From an uncultured Gammaproteobacteria bacterium (GTDB lineage Bacteria; Pseudomonadota; Gammaproteobacteria; Magnimaribacterales; Magnimaribacteraceae), in the NCBI GenBank assembly GCA_913045055.1, contig CAJWPI010000001.1, forward strand, positions 31,299-95,298: DNA of 64,000 bases. The letters are read 5' to 3'. Position 1 is the stretch's first letter, and every line of letters begins with the position of its first letter. Under the pieces are notes generated by a model, which had not been told where the DNA came from, searched no databases, and was given only the letters and a program-made list of their open reading frames with translations. A program made the translations under genes and the position numbers. Of this stretch, positions 1-8,474 are shown in pieces.

Positions 1-2
1 AC

Positions 3-713
3 CAAGTAAATTTTGATCAACTCTTAATTATCAGACCACCATCTAAACCTGAAAATGATCTTTGGGTAGATATCTATAATAGAGATGGTTCGGAGGCTGA
101 AAACTGTGTTAATGGAGCAAGGTGTCTAGCTAACTATTTAATTAGAAATGACCTGGTGTTTAAAGAAGAGCCTAAAATTGAAACAAAAGGAGGTATTTGG
201 AAATTGGGGTCTCATAATAATAAAGAGTATTCTGTTAAATTTGATGCTCCCGAATATAAATCAAAAACTAAAACACCTTCTGATCAAGATACTCAAGGAT
301 TTTTTCAAATAGATATTGAAGGCAAGACATTAGATCTGGGTATAGTTTCTTTAGGGAACCCGCATGCAATTTGTTTCATCACAGATATAAAAAACCAGCC
401 CCTTGCAATTTGGGGAGAAAAACTTCAATTGAGTGCGTTTTTCCCTGAAGGAGTAAACCTTGGTCTCGCAGAAGTACTTTCAGATAAAAGGATTCTTCTA
501 AGAGTTTTTGAAAGAGGGGTAGGAGAAACAAAGGCCTGTGGAAGTGGGGCCTGCGCTGCAGTGCTTATAGGACACCACCTTGGTTTAATTGAAGAAAAAA
601 CTGAAGTAGTCTTTAGTGGGGGTAATTTAAACATAGAGTATCATAAAAAAGATGGGTTCTTATTGGCTAGGGGTGAAGTGGAGTTTATTGAAGAGCTCTC
701 TCTAGAAACATGA
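3..713 (+). CDS. dapF: Diaminopimelate epimerase, 5' end outside window
   Basis: Converts LL- to meso-diaminopimelate for lysine and peptidoglycan synthesis in the cytoplasm. The open frame runs in from before base 1, so the N-terminus is missing; an internal ATG at 156 is not the start. Both catalytic cysteines are visible: the first at bases 105-107 in NCVNGARC, the second at 537-539 in ETKACGSGAC. The residue after the first cysteine is Val, where the family usually has Gly (CGNGARC). The stop overlaps the next start as ATGA. It heads the operon dapF-DUF484-xerC-yigB, as in E. coli, which makes the identification secure. Confidence 0.95.
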   Translation, partial: QVNFDQLLIIRPPSKPENDLWVDIYNRDGSEAENCVNGARCLANYLIRNDLVFKEEPKIETKGGIWKLGSHNNKEYSVKFDAPEYKSKTKTPSDQDTQGFFQIDIEGKTLDLGIVSLGNPHAICFITDIKNQPLAIWGEKLQLSAFFPEGVNLGLAEVLSDKRILLRVFERGVGETKACGSGACAAVLIGHHLGLIEEKTEVVFSGGNLNIEYHKKDGFLLARGEVEFIEELSLET

Positions 714-1384
714 ACAAAAAATATCAAAATAATTTAAAAAAGAAAGAAGTTGCAGAGTATTTAATCTTAAACCCTGAATTTTTAGTAGATAACCCTGAAG
801 TTTTAAGTTCTTTAAAGGTTGTTCATGATTCTGGGGCTGCAGTATCTCTTATACAAAAACAAGTTGAAATTCTTAGAGAGAATTACAATACGACCTCAAA
901 CAGTCTTCTAAATTTTCTAGAAGAAGCTAAAAATAATGAAAAGATTTTTGCATTAACTAAGAGATTAACTTTAGACCTGATAAACACCTCAAGGATAGAA
1001 GAGGTTGTTTCAATAACAGAGAAAGCATTTAAAAAAGACTTTCAAGCAACTGATTGTAAGTTTATTTTTTTGGAAGAAAATAAAAAATCTTTACCCAAAA
1101 GAAGAGTAAAAGACCCTGACAAATCTAAATATATTTTAGGTGATTTGATTAAAGAAAATAAAACATACCAAGGAGCATTACAACAGGATCAATCTAATTT
1201 CATCTTTAATAAAAGCCAAAAGATTGTTGAAGTAATTCTTACACCCCTCTCCTGTCCTGTTGTTAAAGGTTATTTAGCGCTTGGTTCTGATAAGATGGGT
1301 AAATATGATGAATCTAAAGACAGTCTCTTCCTAGATTTTATAGCAGAAGTAGTAAGCATCCTTATTAATAAACATCTTCAATGA
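710..1384 (+). CDS. DUF484 family protein (GAF-like)
   Basis: A 224-residue cytoplasmic protein matching the DUF484 family in its N-terminal pattern (VAEYLILNPEFLVDNPEVL) and in its position between dapF and xerC, where E. coli has yigA. The N-terminal 90 residues look helical and possibly coiled-coil; the rest resembles a GAF-type fold. There are no catalytic motifs and the function is unknown. Overlaps of 4 bases with both dapF and xerC indicate translational coupling. Family assignment is good; any role in recombination or cell-wall metabolism would be only a guess from context. Confidence 0.88.
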   Translation: MNKKYQNNLKKKEVAEYLILNPEFLVDNPEVLSSLKVVHDSGAAVSLIQKQVEILRENYNTTSNSLLNFLEEAKNNEKIFALTKRLTLDLINTSRIEEVVSITEKAFKKDFQATDCKFIFLEENKKSLPKRRVKDPDKSKYILGDLIKENKTYQGALQQDQSNFIFNKSQKIVEVILTPLSCPVVKGYLALGSDKMGKYDESKDSLFLDFIAEVVSILINKHLQ

Positions 1385-2268
1385 TTAACGTTTACATAAA
1401 CCAGTTTATTTCCAACCTAAAAGTCGTAAGGAATTTCTCCTTCAACACTATTCATAACTACGATAGAGATTTACAAAAATTAGAAACTTTTTTAAAAGAA
1501 AATAAAGTAAATTCACTTTCTTCAATAAAAGAATATCATATAAGGGGTCTAATAAATAAAGAAAGAAGAAGGGGGCTTAGTCCGAGAAGCCTTCAACGCT
1601 TACTTTCTTCTATAAAAAGTTTTTTCCGCTTTCTTGTAGATGAAGGCGAGATAACCATTAACCCTGCCCATAATGTTATTTCACCAAAATCACCATCCAT
1701 ACTTCCTAAGGCATTAGATGTGGACCTAGTAAAGAAGCTCCTTGATTTTACTCCGCAAGGATTCTTTGAAATAAGAGATAAAGCAATAGCAGAATTGCTT
1801 TACTCTTCAGGACTTAGGCTGTCTGAATTATGTAACCTAGATTTACAAGACATTTCAATTAAAGAAAAAATCTGCAGGGTAACTGGAAAAGGAATGAAAA
1901 TGCGCGATCTTCCTGTTGGAGAAAAAGCTTTAATTGCTATCAGAGAGTGGCTTATACATAGAAATGAAATTAGTAATTCTAATGGGAAAGCCCTTTTCAT
2001 AAATAATAGAGGTAAAAGAATATCCCCTAGGTCAGTTCAACTAAGACTTGAAAAGCTTAGTAAATTAAGGGGAGTGCCTTTAATACACCCCCATATGCTT
2101 AGGCACTCTTTTGCAAGTCACTTTTTAGAATCAAGTGGAGACCTCCGAGCTGTTCAAGAGATGCTTGGCCATTCTGATATAAGTACTACACAAATATATA
2201 CAAAACTAGACTTTCAACATCTAGCAAAAGTCTATGATAAATCTCATCCAAGGGCTAAAAAACATTAA
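1381..2268 (+). CDS. xerC: Tyrosine recombinase XerC
   Basis: Site-specific recombinase that, with XerD, resolves chromosome dimers at dif. It has 295 residues, the usual length. An N-terminal SAM-like core-binding domain (about 1-100) precedes the catalytic domain. The full catalytic set is visible: R146, K170, H238, R241, H264 and nucleophile Y273. The start overlaps the DUF484 stop by 4 bases. XerC is preferred over XerD because of its place in the dapF-DUF484-xerC-yigB operon. XerD itself is not in this window. Confidence 0.96.
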   Translation: MINVYINQFISNLKVVRNFSFNTIHNYDRDLQKLETFLKENKVNSLSSIKEYHIRGLINKERRRGLSPRSLQRLLSSIKSFFRFLVDEGEITINPAHNVISPKSPSILPKALDVDLVKKLLDFTPQGFFEIRDKAIAELLYSSGLRLSELCNLDLQDISIKEKICRVTGKGMKMRDLPVGEKALIAIREWLIHRNEISNSNGKALFINNRGKRISPRSVQLRLEKLSKLRGVPLIHPHMLRHSFASHFLESSGDLRAVQEMLGHSDISTTQIYTKLDFQHLAKVYDKSHPRAKKH

Positions 2269-2274
2269 GAAACA

Positions 2275-2976
2275 GTGACTCTAAAAGTTATATCATTTGA
2301 TTTAGACGACACCTTCTGGCCTATATTGCCAGTTGTACTTAGGGCTGAAAAACTTAGCAATAAGTGGCTAATAGAAAATTATCCTGCCATAGAACCATTA
2401 CTTAAAAGAGAAGAAATCTATCAAATCAGAGACGAGCTAATTTCAAAAGATTCTTCTTTAAGTTTCCAGTTGTCTAAGTTAAGAAGTTTAATACTTTCTG
2501 AAATTGCAAAGAGAGCTGGTTACAAGGAACGAGAATCCGAGCAAATTGCTGAAAAATCCTTTGAAATATTCTTTAAAGCAAGGAATGAAGTTAATCTTTA
2601 TGATGGTGTTCAAGAGTGTTTAAAAAAAATAAAGAAGATTTATAGTCTAGGGGTTATAACTAATGGCAATGCAGATCTAAAAATCATTGGTTTAGATCAT
2701 TTTTTTGATTTCAATATTTCTGCAGCAGATGCAGAAGCCAGTAAGCCTGATCAAAAGATTTTTAAACAGGCTATAAAGATATCAGGTGCTGAGCCACATG
2801 AAATTTGTCATGTTGGAGATCATCCAATTAATGATGTTCAGGGCAGTTTAGAGGCGGGAATGAAGGCTATATGGTTTAATGAAAAAAGAATTACTTGGCC
2901 TTTGGGTGGTGTAAAGGGGCACCAAGAAATTAATTCATGGAACGAATTAGAAAGAGTTTTAAATTCTATTACTTAA
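2275..2976 (+). CDS. yigB: HAD-superfamily hydrolase, YigB type
   Basis: A 233-residue HAD phosphatase. Motif I FDLDDT has nucleophile D9 and D11; motif II is ITNGN near residue 125; motif III/IV (KPDQKIF...HVGDHPINDV) lies near 160-190. E. coli YigB dephosphorylates FMN among other substrates; the substrate here is inferred only from synteny. The start is GTG at 2275, six bases after the xerC stop, with no ATG nearby. The 3' end overlaps the convergent cytochrome gene by 8 bases, so there is no room for a terminator between them. Confidence 0.88.
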   Translation: MTLKVISFDLDDTFWPILPVVLRAEKLSNKWLIENYPAIEPLLKREEIYQIRDELISKDSSLSFQLSKLRSLILSEIAKRAGYKERESEQIAEKSFEIFFKARNEVNLYDGVQECLKKIKKIYSLGVITNGNADLKIIGLDHFFDFNISAADAEASKPDQKIFKQAIKISGAEPHEICHVGDHPINDVQGSLEAGMKAIWFNEKRITWPLGGVKGHQEINSWNELERVLNSIT

Positions 2977-3385
2977 GTGAATCAAGCATATACTGAACAG
3001 CTTCTGTTAATTCTTCGCTAGAGCAGTCCATACACAAGCCCATAGGAGGCATGCCATTTAAGCCGGTTGTTACTGTTTCAACTAGATGGTCTAGATCTTC
3101 GTCTGCTCTCTCTCCCCAACTAAATCTATCTCCAAATTTTGGAGCTCCAGCCAAACCTATTCCATGACAGGTTGCACAAGCGCTTTCATAGATTGCTTTT
3201 CCTGTCCTATTTGTTGCTAAATTTGTAGATTGAGCAGCTGTATTCTCAGCACAATCTTGTCCCTCTATACACACTTGACCAACAGGCAAAATTCTCTTTT
3301 TAATAGCCTCCTCTGCTTCAGATGAATATGATGCAGAAAGAAAAGAAATAAAAAGAAAAGTAAGAACTAATTTAAAAAAATTCAT
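2969..3385 (-). CDS. Cytochrome c5-type monoheme protein
   Basis: Exported electron carrier of 138 residues. A signal peptide (about 1-22, hydrophobic LVLTFLFISFLSA) is followed by a single CxxCH heme site at 70-74 (CATCH) and a Met ligand in the GMPPMG segment (112-115). The cysteine pair C118/C121 after the Met is typical of cytochrome c5. Residues 30-60 carry two more cysteines (C39, C45) outside the usual motif, perhaps a second disulfide. It probably feeds the aa3 oxidase encoded at 25.5-29.8 kb (inference). Convergent with the HAD gene. Confidence 0.88.
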   Translation of the reverse strand: MNFFKLVLTFLFISFLSASYSSEAEEAIKKRILPVGQVCIEGQDCAENTAAQSTNLATNRTGKAIYESACATCHGIGLAGAPKFGDRFSWGERADEDLDHLVETVTTGLNGMPPMGLCMDCSSEELTEAVQYMLDSLK

Positions 3386-3436
3386 ATAACCCTATTTTGA
3401 ATGGCGCCATTATAGAATAAGAAAGCCAGACAGTCT

Positions 3437-4822
3437 TCAGCCAAATATTTTTCCTGGATTAAGTATGTTATTCGGATCAAGATTGTTTTTAAGACTCTTC
3501 ATTAAAGCCAGTTCTTCATCAGTTCTGGATATCCCTAGATAGTTTTTTTTCTCTAGACCTATTCCATGTTCAGCAGATACTGAACCTCTAAAAGACCTTA
3601 GGGGTTCGTAAACGCATTCTTCCATTTTGCTTATTGAGCTTGGATCATTTCCTCCAACTGCAGTAATAATATGAAGGTTACAATCTGCAAGGTGACCAAA
3701 GACAGTACAATGAAAATCTTTCCAATGTTCTGACATTTTCTTTCGCACATCTTTTATATATCCTTCCATACAGTTAATTGGCAAACTTACATCAAATATC
3801 TTAATGGGGCCATATTGATATTGTTGCTCAACATCGTCTCGTATAGCCCACAGCTTTCTTCTATCGCTCTCGCTTTTAGCTATAACAGCATCTGTTATTA
3901 AATTCTTCTCTAATGCTTTTTCTAATATTAAATTAAAATGTTCAGAATCTTTTGCCTGATCTGATCCAGAATATTCAACCAAAATATAATAGGGGTATTT
4001 TTGGTCTATTGGAGGTTTGTTGATTGCTGGAGGAGAGGTTACTAGTAAATAAAAATCTCTCCACATTACTTCAAATGCAGAAAGGTTTCCTCCAAGCATA
4101 GAGTCAATATGTTTCAGTAATTCTGAAACTTGTTGAAAGGATTCAGCTGCCAACAAAGCTGTATTTTGGCTCAGTGGTTTTTCTTGCAGTCTGAGGACAA
4201 CTTTACTGATAATGCCTAAAGTGCCCTCGCTGCCTATGAATAGTTGTTTTAAATCGTATCCAGCGTTATTTTTTAACATCTTGTTCATAGAAGAAATTAT
4301 CTTGCCATCTGCCAAAACTGCCTCTAACCCCAGAATTAACTCTCTTGTCATTCCATACCTTATAACTCTATTCCCTCCTGCATTAGTTGAAGCATTTCCT
4401 CCTATCGTACAAGAACCCCTTGCTCCAAGGTCAAGGGGGAAAAACATTCCTTTGGATTCCGCCTCTTCTTGAATTGTCTGTAACTTAACTCCTGCCTGGG
4501 CAGTAAGAGTCCTTCCTGTTACATCTACTTCCTCTATATTAATCATCCTTTCAGAAGAGATAATTACCTCCTCTTCATTTGTTATAGCTGACTCAACTAA
4601 ACCCGTGAGTCCGCCATGAGGAACGATGGGCTGTTTGAATTTATTACAAACTATAAGAATCTTAGATAATTCTTCTGTATTTCTCGGCCTTAAAATTACT
4701 TTAGATTTTATTGGTTCTTCAATCCAAATACCTGCTTTTCTCTCAGTAACTTCTGACCCAAGAAGAATACCCTTTTCTCCAAGCACGCTTGTTACTTCTT
4801 TAATAAACTTTTCTTCTACCAT
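3437..4822 (-). CDS. FAD-linked oxidase, D-2-hydroxyglutarate / D-lactate dehydrogenase type
   Basis: A 461-residue flavoprotein with an N-terminal PCMH-type FAD domain (PHGGLTGL near 69-76; GNASTNAGG near 142-150) and a C-terminal FAD-oxidase domain with the metal-binding pattern FGHLADCNLHI and the late motif SAEHGIGLEK. This is the GlcD / Dld / D2HGDH architecture, oxidising a D-2-hydroxy acid to the 2-oxo acid. The substrate cannot be read from sequence; D-2-hydroxyglutarate or D-lactate are likeliest. It overlaps the upstream SDR gene by 7 bases, so the two form one transcription unit. Confidence 0.88.
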   Translation of the reverse strand: MVEEKFIKEVTSVLGEKGILLGSEVTERKAGIWIEEPIKSKVILRPRNTEELSKILIVCNKFKQPIVPHGGLTGLVESAITNEEEVIISSERMINIEEVDVTGRTLTAQAGVKLQTIQEEAESKGMFFPLDLGARGSCTIGGNASTNAGGNRVIRYGMTRELILGLEAVLADGKIISSMNKMLKNNAGYDLKQLFIGSEGTLGIISKVVLRLQEKPLSQNTALLAAESFQQVSELLKHIDSMLGGNLSAFEVMWRDFYLLVTSPPAINKPPIDQKYPYYILVEYSGSDQAKDSEHFNLILEKALEKNLITDAVIAKSESDRRKLWAIRDDVEQQYQYGPIKIFDVSLPINCMEGYIKDVRKKMSEHWKDFHCTVFGHLADCNLHIITAVGGNDPSSISKMEECVYEPLRSFRGSVSAEHGIGLEKKNYLGISRTDEELALMKSLKNNLDPNNILNPGKIFG

Positions 4823-5517
4823 GACTCTCCAAACGGCCTGACTGTTGTTTCAAAAGTCCATGCAGATTTTTCTTGATGAGATAAATGCCAAGCTTCATCT
4901 GCTATGGAGTCAGGTTTTATAAAAAAATCATCTTCCTTATCTTTCCACATCTTTCTAGTCCAATCTAGATCAATTACAGCATCAATCAATAAATAAGCTA
5001 CATGAATCCCTTTAGGACCAAGTTCTCTTGCCATAGACTCTGCTAATATTCTTTGTGCTGCTTTCGTGGGGGCTGTATTAGCGAACCAAGACTTACCTCT
5101 TTTAGCAGAAGTATTACCAGTTACTATTACTGACCCTGAACCCCTGTTAATCATATCCTTAGCAAATCCTCTTACTAGATAGAGCAATCCCATAGCATTG
5201 ATCTCAAAGTTTTTTAATAAATCCTTGGGCTTTATTTCCATAAAATTACCTCTTCCCCCTCTTACTGCATTGTGGATTAACACATCTGGTATTCCTTCTT
5301 TTTGTTTTATCTCTTCAATTGTCTTTGTAAAGTAAGTCTCGCTTGAAACATCACAGGGGTAGCTAAAAGTATTTTCAATTTGTTTCTCTAATTTATTTAA
5401 CCTATCTTCAGATCTCGATACCATAATCACATTGTAACCACCAGAAGCAAATCTCCTGACCATAGAACTTCCAGTACCTGGACCAACCCCAGTTACTAAA
5501 CAAATTTTTCTTCCCAT
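4816..5517 (-). CDS. SDR family protein lacking the catalytic tyrosine
   Basis: A 233-residue Rossmann protein of the classical SDR type: TGVGPGTG dinucleotide loop at 9-16, a degraded NNAG equivalent at 83-88 (NAVRGG), then a Ser/Thr-rich strand near 133-138 and K152. The expected YxxxK is TxxxK here: residue 148 is Thr, with Phe at 145. The protein belongs to a recognised group of SDR-like proteins with an F/A-rich segment before KAA and the following LARELGPKGIHVA-like stretch. Activity may be altered or absent. First gene of a two-gene unit with the FAD-linked oxidase. Confidence 0.82.
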   Translation of the reverse strand: MGRKICLVTGVGPGTGSSMVRRFASGGYNVIMVSRSEDRLNKLEKQIENTFSYPCDVSSETYFTKTIEEIKQKEGIPDVLIHNAVRGGRGNFMEIKPKDLLKNFEINAMGLLYLVRGFAKDMINRGSGSVIVTGNTSAKRGKSWFANTAPTKAAQRILAESMARELGPKGIHVAYLLIDAVIDLDWTRKMWKDKEDDFFIKPDSIADEAWHLSHQEKSAWTFETTVRPFGESW

Positions 5518-5553
5518 GAGAAAAGACTAACACTAGTTGATACTAAAATTCTA

Positions 5554-5559
5554 TATAAT
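5554..5559 (+). promoter_or_regulatory. Probable -10 box for tRNA-Arg
   Basis: A perfect TATAAT lies 10 bases before the mature tRNA 5' end. No good -35 box is found at 16-18 bases upstream, so this is tentative. Confidence 0.4.
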
Positions 5560-5569
5560 TTATTTATAA

Positions 5570-5647
5570 GGGCTAGTAGTTCAGCTGGGATAGAACGTCT
5601 GCCTCCGGAGCAGAAGGTCGCAGGTTCAAATCCTGCCTAGCCCACCA
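5570..5647 (+). tRNA. tRNA-Arg (anticodon CCG), CCA encoded
   Basis: A full cloverleaf can be drawn by hand. The acceptor stem is GGGCTAG (5570-5576) with CTAGCCC (5637-5643). The D stem is GTTC/GAAC (5579-5582 with 5593-5596). The anticodon stem TCTGC/GCAGA encloses the loop CTCCGGA (5603-5609), giving anticodon CCG, which reads codon CGG. The T stem GCAGG/CCTGC encloses TTCAAAT. Discriminator A and CCA are encoded. It lies alone between the divergent SDR and amidohydrolase genes. Confidence 0.96.
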
Positions 5648-5702
5648 ATGAATTGATATAATTCCTTCTATATTATCTTTATAGAAATAAAAATTTTTAA
5701 AT

Positions 5703-7367
5703 ATGAAAAATGACATAGTTATTAAAAATGCAAAAATTGTTGATGGGACAGGGTCAGATCCTTTTTTTGGAGATATAGCCATTAAAGGGGATGTGATTTC
5801 TGAAATGGGGGAAGTCACCTCAAGTGGAAAAATAGAATTAAATGCAGATGGACGCGTTGTAAGTCCTGGATTTGTAGATATTCATACCCACTTAGATGCA
5901 CAAATTGGATGGGATCAAGAGCTTAAGCCTGTTAGTCAGCATGGGGTAACTTCTGTTCTTATGGGTAATTGTGGTGTTACCTTTGCACCTTGTAAACCTG
6001 AAGATAGAGAGCTTATAGCCCATATGATGCAAACTGTGGAAGATATACCTAAAGATGCAATCCTAGGGGGCCTTCCTTGGGATTGGGAAGATTACGGTGG
6101 TTACCTCGATTCCGTTGAAAAATTTAATCTTGGGATTAACGTAGCTGGAATGGTAGGACACGCTGCTGTTAGATATTACGTAATGGGAGAAAGGTCGGTA
6201 GAAGAACTAGCATCAGAAGAAGAAATAAAAAAAATGGCAGAAATAGTAGGAAAGTCAATGGATGGAGGCGCTGTTGGGTTTTCAACAAATAGATACCCGC
6301 CTCATGTTGGTCCAGATGGAAGATCTATTCCAGGGACTTATGCCGATGCCAAAGAACTTTTAGAAATAGCTAAAATAGTAGGTAAGAAAAAAGGTCTTAT
6401 GCAAAACGTATTAGATTTTGGAGGACAGCCAGAATTTTCAATTCAGCTCCTTAAAGACCTAGCCAATACTACAAGAAACAGAATACTCTTTAGTTTTGGA
6501 ACGGGACCTGATCTGGAGTCAGGAAAGAGAGTTCGCCAACTACTAGAAGAGCTTTGTAAAGACGGAGAGGACATTACAGCTATATCTCAACCAAGGTCTT
6601 CTGGTTTTATGTTTGGACTACAGTCTAGTTTGCCATTCCAAGGAAAAACTTGGGATAAGCTAAGAGACATGGACCTTAATAGAAGACTTGTATCTATTAG
6701 AGACCTAGAAACTCGTAAAAAATTAATAAAAGAAGCCTCTAATACTCCAGAAGTACTCCCTTATCATTTGGTTTTCTGGTTGGGTAATGAAGAAACCCCT
6801 GATTATTCTGCAGGAGCTGAGAAATGTGTAGCAAAAATGTCTCATGATAGGGGCATTCACCCGTCAGAATTATTTCTAAACTTGTCTGATGAGTCTAATG
6901 GAAAAACTCTGTTCAATTATAGAATGTTTAATCAGAACTTAGAGGCTGCGGGAGAGATGTTTTTAAGCAAGAGGATTTTTCCTGGTTTAGGTGATGCAGG
7001 GGCACATGTATCTCAAATTTGTGATGCTGGTTGGGCTACTTTTGTTCTTTCATATTGGGTAAGAGAAACAGGTCTTTATAGCTTACAGGAAGGGGTAAGA
7101 AGGATCTCCTCTGCCCCCGCAAGAATTATAGGTCTCCAAGATAGAGGGACGTTAGCAGTTGGTAAAAAAGCTGATGTAAATATTTTTGATGCCAATACAG
7201 TGGCTGAACTTCAACCCGAGATTGTCCACGACTTTCCTGGAGGAGCACCCAGATATATACAAGGCTCAAAAGGGTATAAGGCAACCATAGTTAATGGAAA
7301 GGTTAATTTTATAGATGGTGAGCTAACTGGAGCTTCTAATGGCGAAGTTTTAAGACATAGTGCTTAG
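5703..7367 (+). CDS. N-acyl-D-amino-acid deacylase family amidohydrolase
   Basis: A 554-residue metal-dependent amidohydrolase of the D-aminoacylase group. The N-terminal beta-sandwich segment has NAKIVDGTGS. The metal motif is H61-T-H63 in DIHTHLDAQ. NCG near residue 95 is the family's cysteine-containing ligand loop, and GDAGAHVS near 432 supplies the late Asp. The C-terminus closes with GKKADVNIFDA, typical of these enzymes. Likely substrates are N-acyl-D-amino acids or related amides; this cannot be fixed further. There is no Shine-Dalgarno before ATG 5703. A DUF1330 gene follows at 18 bases, probably co-transcribed. Confidence 0.87.
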   Translation: MKNDIVIKNAKIVDGTGSDPFFGDIAIKGDVISEMGEVTSSGKIELNADGRVVSPGFVDIHTHLDAQIGWDQELKPVSQHGVTSVLMGNCGVTFAPCKPEDRELIAHMMQTVEDIPKDAILGGLPWDWEDYGGYLDSVEKFNLGINVAGMVGHAAVRYYVMGERSVEELASEEEIKKMAEIVGKSMDGGAVGFSTNRYPPHVGPDGRSIPGTYADAKELLEIAKIVGKKKGLMQNVLDFGGQPEFSIQLLKDLANTTRNRILFSFGTGPDLESGKRVRQLLEELCKDGEDITAISQPRSSGFMFGLQSSLPFQGKTWDKLRDMDLNRRLVSIRDLETRKKLIKEASNTPEVLPYHLVFWLGNEETPDYSAGAEKCVAKMSHDRGIHPSELFLNLSDESNGKTLFNYRMFNQNLEAAGEMFLSKRIFPGLGDAGAHVSQICDAGWATFVLSYWVRETGLYSLQEGVRRISSAPARIIGLQDRGTLAVGKKADVNIFDANTVAELQPEIVHDFPGGAPRYIQGSKGYKATIVNGKVNFIDGELTGASNGEVLRHSA

Positions 7368-7385
7368 GAAGGCGGGGTTTTAGTT

Positions 7386-7802
7386 ATGGAGGTTAAGAAT
7401 AAAGTTATGCCCAACGGTCAGCAGATGGCTGACTTTAATGAGTTAGGTGAAGAAAAGCCTATATTTATGGTCAATCTTTTAAAGTTTAAAGAAAAAGCAG
7501 AATATGCGGACAAGAGAGAAACTGACCTAACGGGTGAAGAGGCCTATACCATTTACGGTAAAGAAGTACAGGTACATTTAGAGAAAGTGGGGGGAAAGAT
7601 AGTTTTTGCAGGCAAAGTGTCTCGCCTTACTGTAGGGGAAGTAGAAGAGCTTTGGGATCAAGTAGCAATTGCAATGTATCCAAGTCGAAAGGCTATGCTA
7701 GAAATGATTAGTAATTCAGAATATATAAAAAGTGCTGAACACAGGATAGCTGGCCTTGCAGGTCAGCTTAATATAGAAACGAATTCTCCTTTAGATTTTT
7801 AA
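7386..7802 (+). CDS. DUF1330 domain protein
   Basis: A 138-residue cytoplasmic protein with the small alpha/beta barrel pattern of DUF1330: KPIFMVNLLKFKEKA near 25-39, EAYTIYGKEVQVHLEKVGGKIVFAG near 50-75, and a WDQVAIAMYPSRKAMLEM segment near 93-110. The family has no established reaction. It follows the amidohydrolase by 18 bases with a G-rich stretch (AAGGCGGGG) upstream, suggesting one operon. Its 3' end lies 4 bases from the convergent nitroreductase gene. Confidence 0.82.
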   Translation: MEVKNKVMPNGQQMADFNELGEEKPIFMVNLLKFKEKAEYADKRETDLTGEEAYTIYGKEVQVHLEKVGGKIVFAGKVSRLTVGEVEELWDQVAIAMYPSRKAMLEMISNSEYIKSAEHRIAGLAGQLNIETNSPLDF

Positions 7803-7806
7803 AGAC

Positions 7807-8466
7807 CTATTTTTCAATAAATTTAACCCATACATCAAGAGGTTCTCTGGTTGTATTAAGTTCATTTATTTTAGCATCTGCGTCTTTATAGCCTATAGCC
7901 ACACCGCAAAAAAGCATTAAGTCTTCATCAACATCTAGAAATGTTGAAACGCTTTCTGATTTCATTGCCCAGGCTTCTTGAGGGCAAGTGTCTAGACCCT
8001 CTTCCCTAGCCAGCAACATAAATGTTTGAAGAAACATCCCTAAGTCAGACCATTGAGGAGGACCCATTTGCCTGTCAACAAAACAAAAAAAAGCAGCAGG
8101 TGCTCCAAAAAATTCATAATTTTTAGCTAGTTGTCTAAACCTGCTTGCTTTGTCATCTCTGTCTATGCCCAACAAAGCATACATATCCTCTCCTACTTTA
8201 AATCTAGAAGAGCGATAAGGTTCTTTTAAGTTTTGGGGATAAATATCATAAGAAGGGGTTTCGGGGTTGGTCCATTTTTTTTGAAAATCTAAAAAAGACT
8301 GCATGGCTTTATTGTTGATAACAAATATTCTCCAAGGTTGAAGATTGCCTCCTGAAGGAGCTCTAGAAGATTTTTCTAATAAGGTTTCTATTAATTTGTC
8401 TGTGACAGGTTTTTTTAGAAAAGCCCTAGTTGTTTTCCTTGAAAAAACTGCTTCTGTTACTTTCAT
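7807..8466 (-). CDS. Nitroreductase family flavoprotein
   Basis: A 219-residue FMN-dependent oxidoreductase. The N-terminal SRKTTRAFLKKPV and SRAPSGGNLQPWRIFV segments bind FMN in this family; C-terminal GLDTCPQEAW and LMLFCGVAIGY complete the fold. Substrates in the family range from nitroaromatics to quinones and enones; none is indicated here. Last gene of a minus-strand run, 8 bases after the acyl-CoA synthetase, so it may act on an intermediate of the same acyl-CoA route (inference). Confidence 0.88.
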   Translation of the reverse strand: MKVTEAVFSRKTTRAFLKKPVTDKLIETLLEKSSRAPSGGNLQPWRIFVINNKAMQSFLDFQKKWTNPETPSYDIYPQNLKEPYRSSRFKVGEDMYALLGIDRDDKASRFRQLAKNYEFFGAPAAFFCFVDRQMGPPQWSDLGMFLQTFMLLAREEGLDTCPQEAWAMKSESVSTFLDVDEDLMLFCGVAIGYKDADAKINELNTTREPLDVWVKFIEK

Positions 8467-8474
8467 TTTAAAAA

